Below, in pieces: positions 25,134 to 34,370 of a stretch of DNA of 55,810 bases (position 1 is its first letter; each line of letters opens with the position of its first letter). Below the pieces are notes generated by a model. The model saw nothing but the letters and a program-made list of their open reading frames with translations. It had not been told where the DNA came from and made no database searches. Where the stretch lies: NCBI GenBank assembly GCA_016787415.1, contig JAEUUT010000204.1, forward strand, positions 1-55,810, written 5' to 3'. This DNA is from Saprospiraceae bacterium (GTDB lineage Bacteria > Bacteroidota > Bacteroidia > Chitinophagales > Saprospiraceae). Position numbers and translations under genes: made by a program.

Positions 25134-25336
25134 AAACTTTAACCAAATTATGTTTCATACGAAATTTTAATTTGGTCAAAAATTTCATTTTAATATTAGC
25201 ATTTTTTCGCCTGACCCAAACAAAATACGGCATTTCGTAAAAACATCTGCGCAATACCAAATTATTGCCTGAACGTTTGCATTTTATTTGAAAATTTCTG
25301 GGGCGGAAAGGAGAAGAATTACAACTTTTTTTTTTC

Positions 25337-25344
25337 TATCTTTG
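25337..25344 (+). promoter_or_regulatory. Candidate -7 box upstream of recQ
   Basis: TATCTTTG, a perfect match to TAnnTTTG, following a run of T residues and followed by GCGGC. The predicted start near 25350 would give either a 250-base recQ leader or a small RNA ending at the hairpin 25371-25407. Confidence 0.5.
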
Positions 25345-25370
25345 GCGGCTTTTTGAAAAAAGGCGCTGGA

Positions 25371-25407
25371 AAACAACGGGGTGGCTACCATAGTCACCCC
25401 GTTGTTT
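25371..25407 (+). terminator. Strong hairpin in the recQ leader
   Basis: A 13-bp perfect stem, AAACAACGGGGTG pairing with CACCCCGTTGTTT, around an 11-nt loop. Only a weak U-rich tail follows (TATCC), so it may be an attenuator, the 3' end of a small RNA, or a structured leader rather than a plain terminator. Confidence 0.5.
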
Positions 25408-25434
25408 ATCCAGAACGGCCGCTAAAATATCTGT

Positions 25435-25456
25435 GAATTTTTTGTACAAAAAATTC
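25435..25456. promoter_or_regulatory. 22-bp perfect palindrome in the recQ leader
   Basis: GAATTTTTTGT is directly followed by its own reverse complement. The half-sites and central GTAC would suit a dimeric repressor, or form a short RNA hairpin. There is no matching copy elsewhere in the window that I noticed. Confidence 0.45.
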
Positions 25457-25603
25457 TGCCCGAGGGGATGAAGTTATTTCAGAAATCCCTTAATTTCATC
25501 GGCCGAAACGATACACCCTGACCGGAAAGCGGCAGGGATACTTTCACAACTGAGCACGGAATACCTACACTACCGGACAGATAAAAATAATCAGATTCAG
25601 AAG

Positions 25604-27814
25604 ATGTCAGCGATTGCAACTGAACACGACATAATCACCGAAAGCCTTCAGAAATATTTCGGTTTCGATTCCTTCAAAGGCGAACAGCGCGCTATTATCC
25701 AAAGTTTGCTGGAAGGGAATGATACCTTCGTTATCATGCCTACGGGCGGTGGCAAAAGCCTTTGCTACCAATTGCCTGCGCTCATGCTGCCGGGTACCGC
25801 CATCATTATCAGCCCCTTGATCGCCCTGATGAAAAACCAGGTCGACTCCATTCGGGGATACTCGGAAGAAGATGAAGTGGCACACTTCCTCAACTCCTCG
25901 CTCACCAAGGCTCAAATGAAAAAAGTGAAGCAGGATATTTCCGATGGAAGAACCAAACTGCTGTTTGTAGCGCCGGAAACCCTCACCAAAGAGGAAAATA
26001 TAGAGTTTTTCCAAAACAGCAACATCTCTTTTGTAGCCGTCGACGAAGCCCACTGTATTTCAGAATGGGGCCACGACTTCCGTCCGGAATACCGCCGCAT
26101 ACGCCTGATGCTCGATGCCATTGCCCGCGATGTGCCGATTATGGCGCTTACTGCTACTGCAACGCCCAAAGTGCAGCAGGACATCCTGAAAAACCTGGAT
26201 ATGACGGCCGATGCGACCTTCATTTCCTCTTTTAACCGGGATAACCTGTTTTATGAAATTCGTCCGAAAATCAAGAAAGATCAGACGATCAAACAAATTA
26301 TCCAGATTATCAAGGAGGAATTCCGCAACGAATCAGGTATTATTTACGTGCAGAATCGCAAGACGGCAGAAGATATTGCCGAAATGCTGGCTGTGAATGA
26401 CATCAAAGCCGCTCCCTACCACGCTGGCCTCGATCCCAAAACCCGCGCCACGACGCAGGACGCTTTCCTGAAAGAAGACATAGATGTAATTTGTGCTACC
26501 ATCGCCTTCGGAATGGGGATCGACAAGCCCGACGTGCGCTTTGTTATTCACTACGACATGCCGAAGTCGATTGAAAACTACTACCAGGAAACCGGTCGCG
26601 CCGGTCGCGACGGACTGGCCGGCAAGTGCATCGCTTTCTACAACTATGCAGATATTCTGCGCCTGGAAAAATTCCTGCGCGACAAACCCGTTTCCGAACG
26701 CGAAATGGGCGCCCAACTGATGCAGGAAGTCGTGGCGTATGCCGAAACAGCCTCCTGCCGCCGCCGCTTCCTGCTCCACTACTTCGGTGAAGAATTCGAG
26801 GAAAGCAATTGCCACAAAATGTGCGACAACTGCAAAAACCCGAAAGAGAAGGTGGAAGTGCAACAGGAAATTATACACGTCATCCGCTGTATTCTCGACC
26901 TCAACGAGAATTACCTGATGAAAACCGTGATGGAATACCTGATGGGCAAGGAAACCAAGGAAATGAAAGACTTTGGTTTTGCCGACAAGGAACTTTTCGG
27001 TATCGGCGAAGACAAAGACGAAAATTTCTGGAGTTCGATTTTCCGCCACGCCATGATCAACAACCTGATCTACAAGGAAATAGAACAGTTCGGACTGCTC
27101 AAGGTGTCCGATGCAGGCCGCGCCTATATCGAAAAACCCTACCCAATCCAAATTACCATTAACCACGACTACGAGGAAGGAGATTACGATATCGACGATG
27201 AAAAAGGTGGTACCGATGTGCTTGATGAGACCCTGATGAATATCCTCAAGGATCTGCGCAAGAGCATCGCCAAAAAACACGACCTGCCGCCCTACATCAT
27301 TTTCCAGGATCCATCGCTGGAGGAAATGGCTACACAGTACCCCATTTCACAGGAAGATATGTCGAAAATCGTGGGCGTTTCACAAGGCAAGGCCCAGAAA
27401 TATGGGCAACCTTTCGTAGATGCCATCAAAAAATACTGCGAGGAAAACGAGATCGAACGCCCGATGGATATCACCATTAAAACGGTGGCAAACAAATCGA
27501 AATCTAAAGTCTCCATTATTCAAAGTATCGACCGCAAAATTCCGCTGGAAGACATTGCCCGTTCGGTCGACCTCAGCATGCCCGAACTCATGGAAGAATT
27601 GTATGGTATCGTGCAATCGGGCACCAAAATCCGCCTTGACTACTACCTGAATAAATTGATCGATGAATACGTGCGCGAAACGATCATAGAATATTTCAAG
27701 GAGGCAGAAACCGATTCGATCGACGATGCTTTCCAGGATCTGAAAGACGATGAAATTACCTGGGAGGAAATTCAGTTGATGCGGCTGAAGTTTTTGTCGG
27801 ATTATGCGAATTGA
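25604..27814 (+). CDS. recQ: ATP-dependent DNA helicase RecQ
   Basis: 736 residues. Helicase motifs are visible in order: motif I PTGGGKSLCYQLPAL near residue 46, DEAH (VAVDEAHCISEWGHDFRPEY) near 147, TATATP near 180, and motif VI YYQETGRAGRDG near 325. The zinc-binding cysteines are SCRRRFLLHYFGEEF...CHKMCDNC (about 383-412). A winged-helix RQC part follows (about 415-520), then an HRDC domain near 525-600 (LMNILKDLRKSIAKKHDLPP). The last 120 residues are an extension longer than in E. coli (609). It unwinds recombination and replication intermediates 3' to 5'. Confidence 0.96.
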   Translation: MSAIATEHDIITESLQKYFGFDSFKGEQRAIIQSLLEGNDTFVIMPTGGGKSLCYQLPALMLPGTAIIISPLIALMKNQVDSIRGYSEEDEVAHFLNSSLTKAQMKKVKQDISDGRTKLLFVAPETLTKEENIEFFQNSNISFVAVDEAHCISEWGHDFRPEYRRIRLMLDAIARDVPIMALTATATPKVQQDILKNLDMTADATFISSFNRDNLFYEIRPKIKKDQTIKQIIQIIKEEFRNESGIIYVQNRKTAEDIAEMLAVNDIKAAPYHAGLDPKTRATTQDAFLKEDIDVICATIAFGMGIDKPDVRFVIHYDMPKSIENYYQETGRAGRDGLAGKCIAFYNYADILRLEKFLRDKPVSEREMGAQLMQEVVAYAETASCRRRFLLHYFGEEFEESNCHKMCDNCKNPKEKVEVQQEIIHVIRCILDLNENYLMKTVMEYLMGKETKEMKDFGFADKELFGIGEDKDENFWSSIFRHAMINNLIYKEIEQFGLLKVSDAGRAYIEKPYPIQITINHDYEEGDYDIDDEKGGTDVLDETLMNILKDLRKSIAKKHDLPPYIIFQDPSLEEMATQYPISQEDMSKIVGVSQGKAQKYGQPFVDAIKKYCEENEIERPMDITIKTVANKSKSKVSIIQSIDRKIPLEDIARSVDLSMPELMEELYGIVQSGTKIRLDYYLNKLIDEYVRETIIEYFKEAETDSIDDAFQDLKDDEITWEEIQLMRLKFLSDYAN

Positions 27815-28302
27815 GTTTTTTTTAGTGTTTTAGTGTTTTAGTGTTTTGGGGTTTTAGTGTTTTGGGGTTTTAGTGTTTTGGAGGGCTTCGCGCTTGGTAT
27901 TTGAGGGTAGTTATGCCTACTTACTTTCAAATACCAAGCGCGAAGCCCTCCAAAACACTAAAACCCCAAAACACTAAAACACCAAAGAATCAACATGATG
28001 TAAGCGTCTTTCTACAAATAGAATATTTGCAAATAATTTCTAATTTTAACATTCATCTGCTACCTCGAACCGGCAGAAAGTCGGACTTTTGCAGACCTCT
28101 TTGAACTTTCCGCCCTTGACAGACCTGCAAACACGGCATTTTATATCCTTTTTGCAGAATAAAAACCACCTTTCGGGCGTTTAGCCGCTCTGTATTCGAC
28201 CCACAAACCTGTGCCCCCACCGTGACGCATCGCAAGATGTAAGTGAAACTGTTTTGATTTTTTCACCCGAACGTTTGCTAAAAAAGTAAAGAGCCTTTTT
28301 CC
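27815..28302. other. Intergenic region between recQ and the transglycosylase gene
   Basis: 488 bases. The first 170 are element E3. The remainder (27990-28302) is A/T-rich with no clear promoter box, hairpin or gene; it is presumably the leader of the gene at 28303. Confidence 0.5.
27820..27986. repeat. Word-armed hairpin element E3 (AGTGTTTT octads)
   Basis: A perfect 54-bp stem, 27851-27904 with 27927-27980, around a 22-nt loop. The outer arms are 8-bp words AGTGTTTT and GGGGTTTT; the inner arms are GGAGGGCTTCGCGCTTGG then TATTTGA. Two or three extra words extend the left arm. It begins a few bases after the recQ stop, between co-directional genes. Confidence 0.9.
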
Positions 28303-29838
28303 ATGCAGTGTAAGTTCCTTATTGTCAGTCTGGTAGCCCTCTTGTCAACATTTTTTACCACCACCTTGTCAGCACAAAGCGAAATCCAGGTGGCGGACTT
28401 GGAAGACCCGATCGATACCTCAGATATGATGGTAGCCAAGGGTGGAAGCACCGTTACAGATGCTCAACTCAAAGAACGCCTGTCGAAACTCAGCAGTTGT
28501 GTCGAACTTCGTTCCAATGGTGTCGTAAAAGGATATATCAAAACGTACGTACAGGTGAAAACCGAAAAGGCCCGCACCATGCTGGGTCGTCGGCTCACCT
28601 ATTTCCCGCTTTTCGAGCAGAAACTGAAAGAATACGGCATTCCTACCGATCTGAAATACTTGTCTGTGGTAGAATCGGCCCTCAACCCCAAAGCCGTTTC
28701 CAAAGTAGGCGCTACCGGCCTGTGGCAGTTTATGCCGTACACCGGCAGCGATTATGGCCTGCGCACCAACAGCGCCGTGGAAGACCGCAGCAACCCCGTA
28801 AAAAGCACCGATGCTGCTGCTCGCTACCTGAAAGCGCTGTACAACCAGTTCGACGACTGGGCGCTGGCCCTGGCGGCCTACAACAGCGGCCCGACCCGCG
28901 TAAACAGTGCCATTCGCCGCGCTGGCAGCCGCAATTTCTGGTCAATCCAGCGTTTCCTGCCACAGGAAACCCGCAATTATGTACCCGCCTTTATTGCAGC
29001 CACTTACCTCTGCAATTACTATACGTTGCATGGTCTCCGGCCCAACGAACCCGATCTGGATGAGCAACTGACCGACTACATTCTGGTGTACGAAGGCATT
29101 TCCTTCCGCGACATTGCCGAAGCCACTGGTATTTCGTATGCTTCTATCAAAAATCTGAACCCTGGTTTCCGCCGCGATTATGTGCCACCATCAGCCGACG
29201 GGCATTATGTAGTGGTTCCACAGCGCGTTATGCCGGCTTTTGTGCGCTACCTCAACAGTGTGAGCAGCGTTCGTAAATATGTGTGGGACAGCGCGGATGC
29301 CACTGCATTCAACAGCACAGATTCGGGCGACGGCCGCTATTTCCAGACCACCATCCATGTAACACAACCTGAAAGCCTGGAAGCCTTTGCTGAAAGATAT
29401 GGCCTTTGTGGCGACCAGGTGTGCGCCTGGAACAAATTGTCGTCCAGCATGCTCGTTGCCAACCAGGCTATTATGCTCTGGAGACCTGTGATTGTTCAAA
29501 AACACACCGGCGGTATCCGGGTAGATGCTCCAGGCGCTAAATTGCAGCCCGGCGCCAAACCACAAAAAGACGCTGGCAAACCAGCCAAACCAGGCGCCGC
29601 CACGGCTACTCCATCAGCGGTATCCACAGCGCCGCCTACAGCCCAGCCACGCATCGAGTCGTATCAACCGAAAGTGCAAAAAAACAACGAAGCCAGTTTC
29701 CAATACCATACTGTACGCCGAAACGAGTCGCTGGAAGATATTGCACGCCAGTATGCTACAAGTGTAGAAAGCCTGCGCAAACTCAACAACTTCGATACGG
29801 CAAAATTTGGAATGCGTATCAAGATTAGACAATTTTAG
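28303..29838 (+). CDS. MltD-like membrane-bound lytic transglycosylase with LysM
   Basis: 511 residues with a signal peptide (about 1-24). The SLT/goose-lysozyme-like catalytic domain (about 100-260) has Glu124 in LSVVESALNPKAVSKVGATG, followed by LWQFMPYTGSDYGL and ALAAYNSGPTRVN, all typical of MltD. Two weakly conserved LysM-like stretches (about 268-312 and 345-395) and a Pro/Ala/Lys linker (about 410-460) lead to a clear C-terminal LysM (YHTVRRNESLEDIARQYATS). It cleaves peptidoglycan glycan strands to 1,6-anhydro products in the periplasm. Its TAG stop is directly followed by the words of element E4. Confidence 0.92.
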   Translation: MQCKFLIVSLVALLSTFFTTTLSAQSEIQVADLEDPIDTSDMMVAKGGSTVTDAQLKERLSKLSSCVELRSNGVVKGYIKTYVQVKTEKARTMLGRRLTYFPLFEQKLKEYGIPTDLKYLSVVESALNPKAVSKVGATGLWQFMPYTGSDYGLRTNSAVEDRSNPVKSTDAAARYLKALYNQFDDWALALAAYNSGPTRVNSAIRRAGSRNFWSIQRFLPQETRNYVPAFIAATYLCNYYTLHGLRPNEPDLDEQLTDYILVYEGISFRDIAEATGISYASIKNLNPGFRRDYVPPSADGHYVVVPQRVMPAFVRYLNSVSSVRKYVWDSADATAFNSTDSGDGRYFQTTIHVTQPESLEAFAERYGLCGDQVCAWNKLSSSMLVANQAIMLWRPVIVQKHTGGIRVDAPGAKLQPGAKPQKDAGKPAKPGAATATPSAVSTAPPTAQPRIESYQPKVQKNNEASFQYHTVRRNESLEDIARQYATSVESLRKLNNFDTAKFGMRIKIRQF

Positions 29839-29972
29839 TCGTGAGTCCTGAGTCGTGAGTCCTGAGTCTGTAGCGTACACGTTGGTACTTTTTGCATTCA
29901 TGATAGCAAAAGCCAGAAGTACCAATGTGTACGCTACGGACTCAGGACTCACGACTTACGACTCAGGACTTA
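29836..29972. repeat. Word-armed hairpin element E4 (GAGTCCT)
   Basis: A 38-bp stem, 29852-29889 with 29918-29955, with two G-T wobbles, around a 28-nt loop. The arms are GAGTCCT and GAGTCGT heptads followed by GTAGCGTACAC and TTGGTACT. The first words overlap the TAG of the transglycosylase gene; the right arm ends about 15 bases before the response regulator start, so it lies in that gene's leader. Confidence 0.88.
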
Positions 29973-29987
29973 AAAAACCACTTACAC

Positions 29988-30758
29988 ATGACCACTCGCG
30001 CCCTCCTCATTGAAGACGAACCTGAAGGCCTGGAAAACCTTTGTAACATGCTCGCCAAATACTGCCCGGATGTGGAAGTGGTGGCTACTGGCGCATCCAA
30101 TGCTGACTTGTTGAGACTGGCTGCCGACGACCGCGACCGGCAGTTCGATGTGGCTTTTCTGGATATCAGCCTGCCCGATGGCCTCGTTTTTCAGGCGCTT
30201 TCCCAACTCGATGAGGTGGCTTTCGATATTATTTTTGTCACCGCCTACGACAAATATGCCTTGCAGGCTTTTGAGTTTGCTGCCATCGATTACGTTACCA
30301 AACCCATCGAACGCGAGGAACTGATTCGTGCAACAAGCCGCATCCGGCGCAAAAACGCCGACACCAAAGAACGTCTCGAAGTTTTACAGCAGAACTATGC
30401 GCCCAATGCGCCCAATACCTTTGAAAAGATCGGTATTTCGGCCATGGACGGGGTGCATTTCGTTCGCCTGAGTGAAATTATCCGCCTGGAAGCGGAAGAT
30501 AACTACACGCATTTTATGCTAAAATCGGGCGACCGGATCACTGCCAGCCGGACCATCAAGGCATACGAGGATACGCTTACTTCGCTCAACTTTGTGCGCG
30601 TACACAAAAAGCACATTGTCAACATGAATTTCATGAAAACCTATATCAAGGGCGAAGGCGGCTACCTGATTATGGAAAACGGCGATTCAATTGAAGTTTC
30701 CCGTCGAAAAAAGTCGAATTTGATGGATTCTGTGCGGCGCATGCACGGAGAGATTTGA
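29988..30758 (+). CDS. LytTR-family response regulator
   Basis: 256 residues from the ATG at 29988 (upstream extension runs through element E4 and is discarded). The receiver domain (about 1-125) has acidic pocket EDE near residue 8, phospho-acceptor Asp in FLDISLPDG near 59, Thr/Ala in FVTAYDKYALQAF, and Lys in DYVTKPIERE. The LytTR DNA-binding domain (about 150-250) has IIRLEAEDNYTHFMLKSGD and FVRVHKKHIVNMNFM. It acts as a transcription regulator. No histidine kinase gene is adjacent, so it is an orphan here. Confidence 0.92.
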   Translation: MTTRALLIEDEPEGLENLCNMLAKYCPDVEVVATGASNADLLRLAADDRDRQFDVAFLDISLPDGLVFQALSQLDEVAFDIIFVTAYDKYALQAFEFAAIDYVTKPIEREELIRATSRIRRKNADTKERLEVLQQNYAPNAPNTFEKIGISAMDGVHFVRLSEIIRLEAEDNYTHFMLKSGDRITASRTIKAYEDTLTSLNFVRVHKKHIVNMNFMKTYIKGEGGYLIMENGDSIEVSRRKKSNLMDSVRRMHGEI

Positions 30759-30809
30759 TGCGGAAGGCAGTTTGAGATTTACTCGTATTTATTACACGAA
30801 TCATCCCGA

Positions 30810-31067
30810 ATGTTGGTTAAAACCAGGATTCGGGATGTTGTTTTTATTATCCGCACAGCCCGCGTCATGGCCCTGGTGAATGCCGCCATGGAAGATGCCG
30901 GTGTAGTATGCTGGGACATCAAATACTTCTATCTGCTTCCACGACCGAGTGAGGTAGATCCCAGTATCGAAACCTGCACAGGCATTCCCAATTTCCCGGC
31001 CTACACTTCCGGCAAAAAAGTAGGCCAATATGCTGTACAGCGCGCCCTGACCGACGGAGCAGAGTAA
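30810..31067 (+). pseudogene. Remnant of a PAP2/vanadium-haloperoxidase-type phosphatase
   Basis: An 85-residue frame. Residues about 18-65 (RVMALVNAAMEDAGVVCWD, YFYLLPRPSEVDP, TGIPNFPAYTSG) match the core of vanadium chloroperoxidase-like PAP2 proteins, which continue with an active-site His after SG and about 100 more residues. Here SG is followed at once by KKVGQYAVQRALTDGAE, which resembles the normal C-terminus of the family. The gene therefore seems to have lost its N-terminal half and suffered an internal in-frame deletion. It is followed by an intrinsic terminator. Confidence 0.6.
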
Positions 31068-31089
31068 GCGCTCTTGCATAAAATATCTT

Positions 31090-31130
31090 CGAAGGCCCAG
31101 GCGTATCCATCTCCCGGGCCTTCGCCTTTA
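31090..31130 (+). terminator. Intrinsic terminator after the PAP2 remnant
   Basis: A 9-bp stem, CGAAGGCCC (31090-31098) with GGGCCTTCG (31116-31124), a 17-nt loop, then a short T-rich tail (CCTTTATT). It lies 20 bases after the remnant's stop, which suggests the locus was once a complete gene with its own terminator. Confidence 0.65.
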
Positions 31131-31302
31131 TTCCAGACAGGTTGTTTCCCGTATCGGATTTTGAAAATTTCACTGAAATGTGGAAAAGTTCCTGTTTTTT
31201 TGTCCAACTATACACGCACAAGAACGTTTTAATTCGTTCTGATTCCTCCGAATTGATGGCTGACCGTTTTTTGTTTTCAGTAAGGTACTAACTATAGACA
31301 CT

Positions 31303-34176
31303 ATGCACGACTACGCACCACCCAAGAGTAATATTTTCCACACCATTTCAGGCGACCCGATTCATGTGCAAATGCACACCCTCGCCAACGGACTCCGACT
31401 TTTCCTGTCCGTTAATAAAAACGAACCACGTGTATTTACTGAAATAGCCGTACGAGCCGGCAGCAAGCACGACCCGGCCGACACGACCGGACTGGCCCAC
31501 TATTTCGAACACATGATGTTTAAGGGCACTGACCGGCTCGGCTCGCTGGACTGGCCGCGCGAAAAAGCGCTGCTCGACCAGATCGAAGTCAAGTTCGAGG
31601 CACATCGCAAAGAACAAGACCCCGCTAAAAAAGCGGAATTGTATGCCGAAATAGACCGCCTGAGTTTTGAAGCCGCCAAATTTGCGGCTGCCAACGAATA
31701 CGATAAATTGGTAAGCGCCATCGGCGCAAAAGATACCAACGCCTATACCTGGGTGGAACAAACGGTATATGTGAACGACATTCCTTCGAATGAACTGGAA
31801 CGCTGGTTTGCCCTGGAATCGGAACGTTTTCGCCGCCCAATCCTGCGCTTGTTTCATACCGAACTGGAAACAGTTTTCGAGGAATACAATATCAGCCAGG
31901 ACCGCGACTTCCGCAAAACCATGAAGGCCTTGCAGGAGGTGCTGACACCCACACACCCATACGGTACCCAAACCACCCTGGGCCGCGGCGAAGACCTGAA
32001 AAACCCGTCACAGACCAATATTTATCAGTTTTTCGACCGCTATTACATTCCCAACAACATGGCGATTGTCATGGTGGGCGACTTCGACCCCGAGCAAGTG
32101 CTACACCTGGCGGAAAAACACTTCGGACATTTTCAACCCAAAGCCATACCGGAGTTTCAATTTGCTCCCCAGCCGGCCCTAAGCAGCCGCACACGCCGCG
32201 ATGTGTACGGACAGGAGCCTGCCTGGCTGGAAATGGCCTGGCGACTGGATGGCGCGCGCTCCGAAGACGCCCTGTTACTCCCGATGGTGGCCGGTATTCT
32301 GCACAATTATCAGGCAGGTTTGTTCGACCTGAATATTACACAGAAGCAGCGTTTGCTGGAGGCATTTGCCTATCCGCGTACAATGGAAGATTTCAGCAGC
32401 CTGATTCTTCAGGCCAAACCACGTGAAGGGCAGTCGCTCGAAGAAGTAGAAGATATTTTGCTGGAACAAATCCGGCATCTTCAAAATGGAGAATTCGAAG
32501 ACTGGCTGCCGGCTGCCGTGCTGAAAGACCTGAAATTGTCGGAAACCAAAGAGTTTGAGAAAAATCAGGGCCGGGCCAGCACCCTCACCAACGCATTCAT
32601 CCTCGGTGTAACGTGGGAAGAAATGGTTCAACGCTGGAAAAGACTCGAAAAAATTACCAAGGCCGATATCGTGGCTTTTGCCAAAAAACTGATTCGCACC
32701 GACAATTATGCTGTCGTGTACAAACACCACGGCGAAGACAAATCCGTGATGAAAGTAGATAAACCGCCGATCACGCCCATCGAGGTGAACAGAACGGATA
32801 TGTCGACCTTCGCACAGGATTTTTTGCAGCAAAATGCGATGGACATCGAGCCTGATTTTGTGGATTTCAAATCGGCCATAAAAACATCCAAACTATCCAA
32901 AAACCTTCGTTTGCGTTCCGTACATCAGCCTGACACGCAATTGTTTCGCCTGTACTACACCTTTGATATGGGGCGGCTGAGCGATCGGAAACTGGGCCTG
33001 GCAGCATCCTACCTGCCATTCCTGGGCACTTCAAAATACACGGCTTCCGAAATGCAACAGGCCTTCTATCGGCTGGGCGTGCATTTTTCCACTAACTGCC
33101 AGGACGACCATTTCTACGTGACGCTGACAGGATTGCAGGAGTCGTTTGAAGAAGGCATACAGTTGATGGAACACCTGCTGGCCGACATGCAGCCCAATCC
33201 GGAAGCCTTGCAGAACCTGGTGACCGATATTTTACAACGCCGCCAAAACGATAAAAAAGACAAACGCGTCATCATGTCGAAAGGCCTGGTGAGTTTTGCC
33301 AAATACGGAGCCGTATCGCCCTTTACTGACAAAATGAGCAAGGAACAGTTGTCGGACCCGGCATTGGCAACTGAACTGATCGATCTGCTGAAAGGAATAT
33401 GCACCTATCAGCATGAAATATTCTACTGTGGCCCAAAAACTGCGCGCAGCATCGTGCCGGTGTTAAAAAAACACCATCCCGTGCAGGATGCCTTGAAATT
33501 GCCCATTCCAGCCCGAAAATTCCCGGAAATTGGTGTCAAAAAAGACAAGGTGCTTTTTGTACACTTCCCGATGGTTCAGATCGAAATGATGCTGCTTTCC
33601 AAAGGGACACCGAAATTCAACCTGGCCGAATACGTATTCAGCGAATGGTACAACCAGTATTTCGGCTACGGACTTTCGTCGATTGTGTTTCAGGACATAC
33701 GCGAATCAAAGGCGCTGGCGTATTCCGCCTATACCTTTGCGGCCAATCCTTCGCGTAAAAACCGCGCGCATTTCCTGCAATCGTATATCGGGACGCAACC
33801 CGACAAATTGTATGAAGCCGTAGGGGCTTTCCAGACCATCCTGGAAAATATGCCCGTTTCACTACCACAAATGGAAAATGCACGGCAGAGTGTGTTGCGC
33901 CAGATTGCATCGGGTCGCATTAAAAAACCGGATCTGTACTGGACATGGCGCGCCAACCGCGATAAAGGCTTCCTCAACCACGACCTACGGGCCGATATTT
34001 ACCATACCCTGGAAAAATCGGATGCTGCCGACCTGATTCACTACCAGCAACGCCATATTAAAGGCCGCAATTACACCTGGCTGATACTGGGCGACCGCTC
34101 GCGCATCGATTTTAAATTCCTGAAAAAGATTGGCAAAGTGCAGGAATTGAGTCTGGAGGAAATTTTTGGGTATTGA
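31303..34176 (+). CDS. M16-family zinc metallopeptidase, two-module (pitrilysin/insulinase-like)
   Basis: 957 residues, four M16 half-domains. The inverted zinc motif HYFEH is at residues 66-70 (GLAHYFEHMMFKGT), with the distal Glu in ELETVFEEYN near 185. The C-terminal half contains the family's Arg/Tyr region (GYGLSSIVFQDIRESKALAY near 790). No signal peptide is obvious, so the protein is likely cytoplasmic or exported in another way. Such enzymes degrade peptides inside a closed chamber. It is a single-gene unit with a hairpin element downstream. Confidence 0.92.
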   Translation: MHDYAPPKSNIFHTISGDPIHVQMHTLANGLRLFLSVNKNEPRVFTEIAVRAGSKHDPADTTGLAHYFEHMMFKGTDRLGSLDWPREKALLDQIEVKFEAHRKEQDPAKKAELYAEIDRLSFEAAKFAAANEYDKLVSAIGAKDTNAYTWVEQTVYVNDIPSNELERWFALESERFRRPILRLFHTELETVFEEYNISQDRDFRKTMKALQEVLTPTHPYGTQTTLGRGEDLKNPSQTNIYQFFDRYYIPNNMAIVMVGDFDPEQVLHLAEKHFGHFQPKAIPEFQFAPQPALSSRTRRDVYGQEPAWLEMAWRLDGARSEDALLLPMVAGILHNYQAGLFDLNITQKQRLLEAFAYPRTMEDFSSLILQAKPREGQSLEEVEDILLEQIRHLQNGEFEDWLPAAVLKDLKLSETKEFEKNQGRASTLTNAFILGVTWEEMVQRWKRLEKITKADIVAFAKKLIRTDNYAVVYKHHGEDKSVMKVDKPPITPIEVNRTDMSTFAQDFLQQNAMDIEPDFVDFKSAIKTSKLSKNLRLRSVHQPDTQLFRLYYTFDMGRLSDRKLGLAASYLPFLGTSKYTASEMQQAFYRLGVHFSTNCQDDHFYVTLTGLQESFEEGIQLMEHLLADMQPNPEALQNLVTDILQRRQNDKKDKRVIMSKGLVSFAKYGAVSPFTDKMSKEQLSDPALATELIDLLKGICTYQHEIFYCGPKTARSIVPVLKKHHPVQDALKLPIPARKFPEIGVKKDKVLFVHFPMVQIEMMLLSKGTPKFNLAEYVFSEWYNQYFGYGLSSIVFQDIRESKALAYSAYTFAANPSRKNRAHFLQSYIGTQPDKLYEAVGAFQTILENMPVSLPQMENARQSVLRQIASGRIKKPDLYWTWRANRDKGFLNHDLRADIYHTLEKSDAADLIHYQQRHIKGRNYTWLILGDRSRIDFKFLKKIGKVQELSLEEIFGY

Positions 34177-34257
34177 TGGCTGCGCAGGATGGGAAAACGG
34201 ATGAAACGGATATTTCCGGATTTGAACGGATTTTCTTCCTGACATCCAATTTGTGTC

Positions 34258-34360
34258 CTCTACGCATAGTGCCCTTAGTGCCCTCCTTTGTGTCCTTAGT
34301 GTTTAAATAATTTTAACACGAGGGACACAAAGGATGGCACTAAGGGCACTATGCGTAGCG
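34258..34360. repeat. Long hairpin element E5 between convergent genes
   Basis: A stem of 36 bp with one mismatch: 34260-34295 with 34323-34358 (CTACGCATAGTGCCCTTAGT... outer, TCCTTTGTGTCC inner), continuing with GTGTT/AACAC at the loop. The word structure is weaker here (GTGCCCTTA, GTGTCCTTA). The region 34177-34245 before it has irregular AACGGAT-type words. Confidence 0.85.
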
Positions 34361-34370
34361 TACTCCTGTT

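Larger units (their letters stand above)
25134..25603 (+). other. Long recQ leader region
   Basis: 470 bases before recQ without a gene. It holds A/T-rich sequence to 25330, a perfect -7 box at 25337-25344, a strong hairpin at 25371-25407 and a 22-bp perfect palindrome at 25435-25456. The last 145 bases have a weak hairpin (CCTGaCCG...GCGgCAGG near 25518-25537) and nothing else I can name. Confidence 0.6.

Noticed and set aside
27990..28302. Riboswitch or tRNA in the leader of the transglycosylase gene
   Set aside because: No cloverleaf, no conserved riboswitch core, and only weak pairing.
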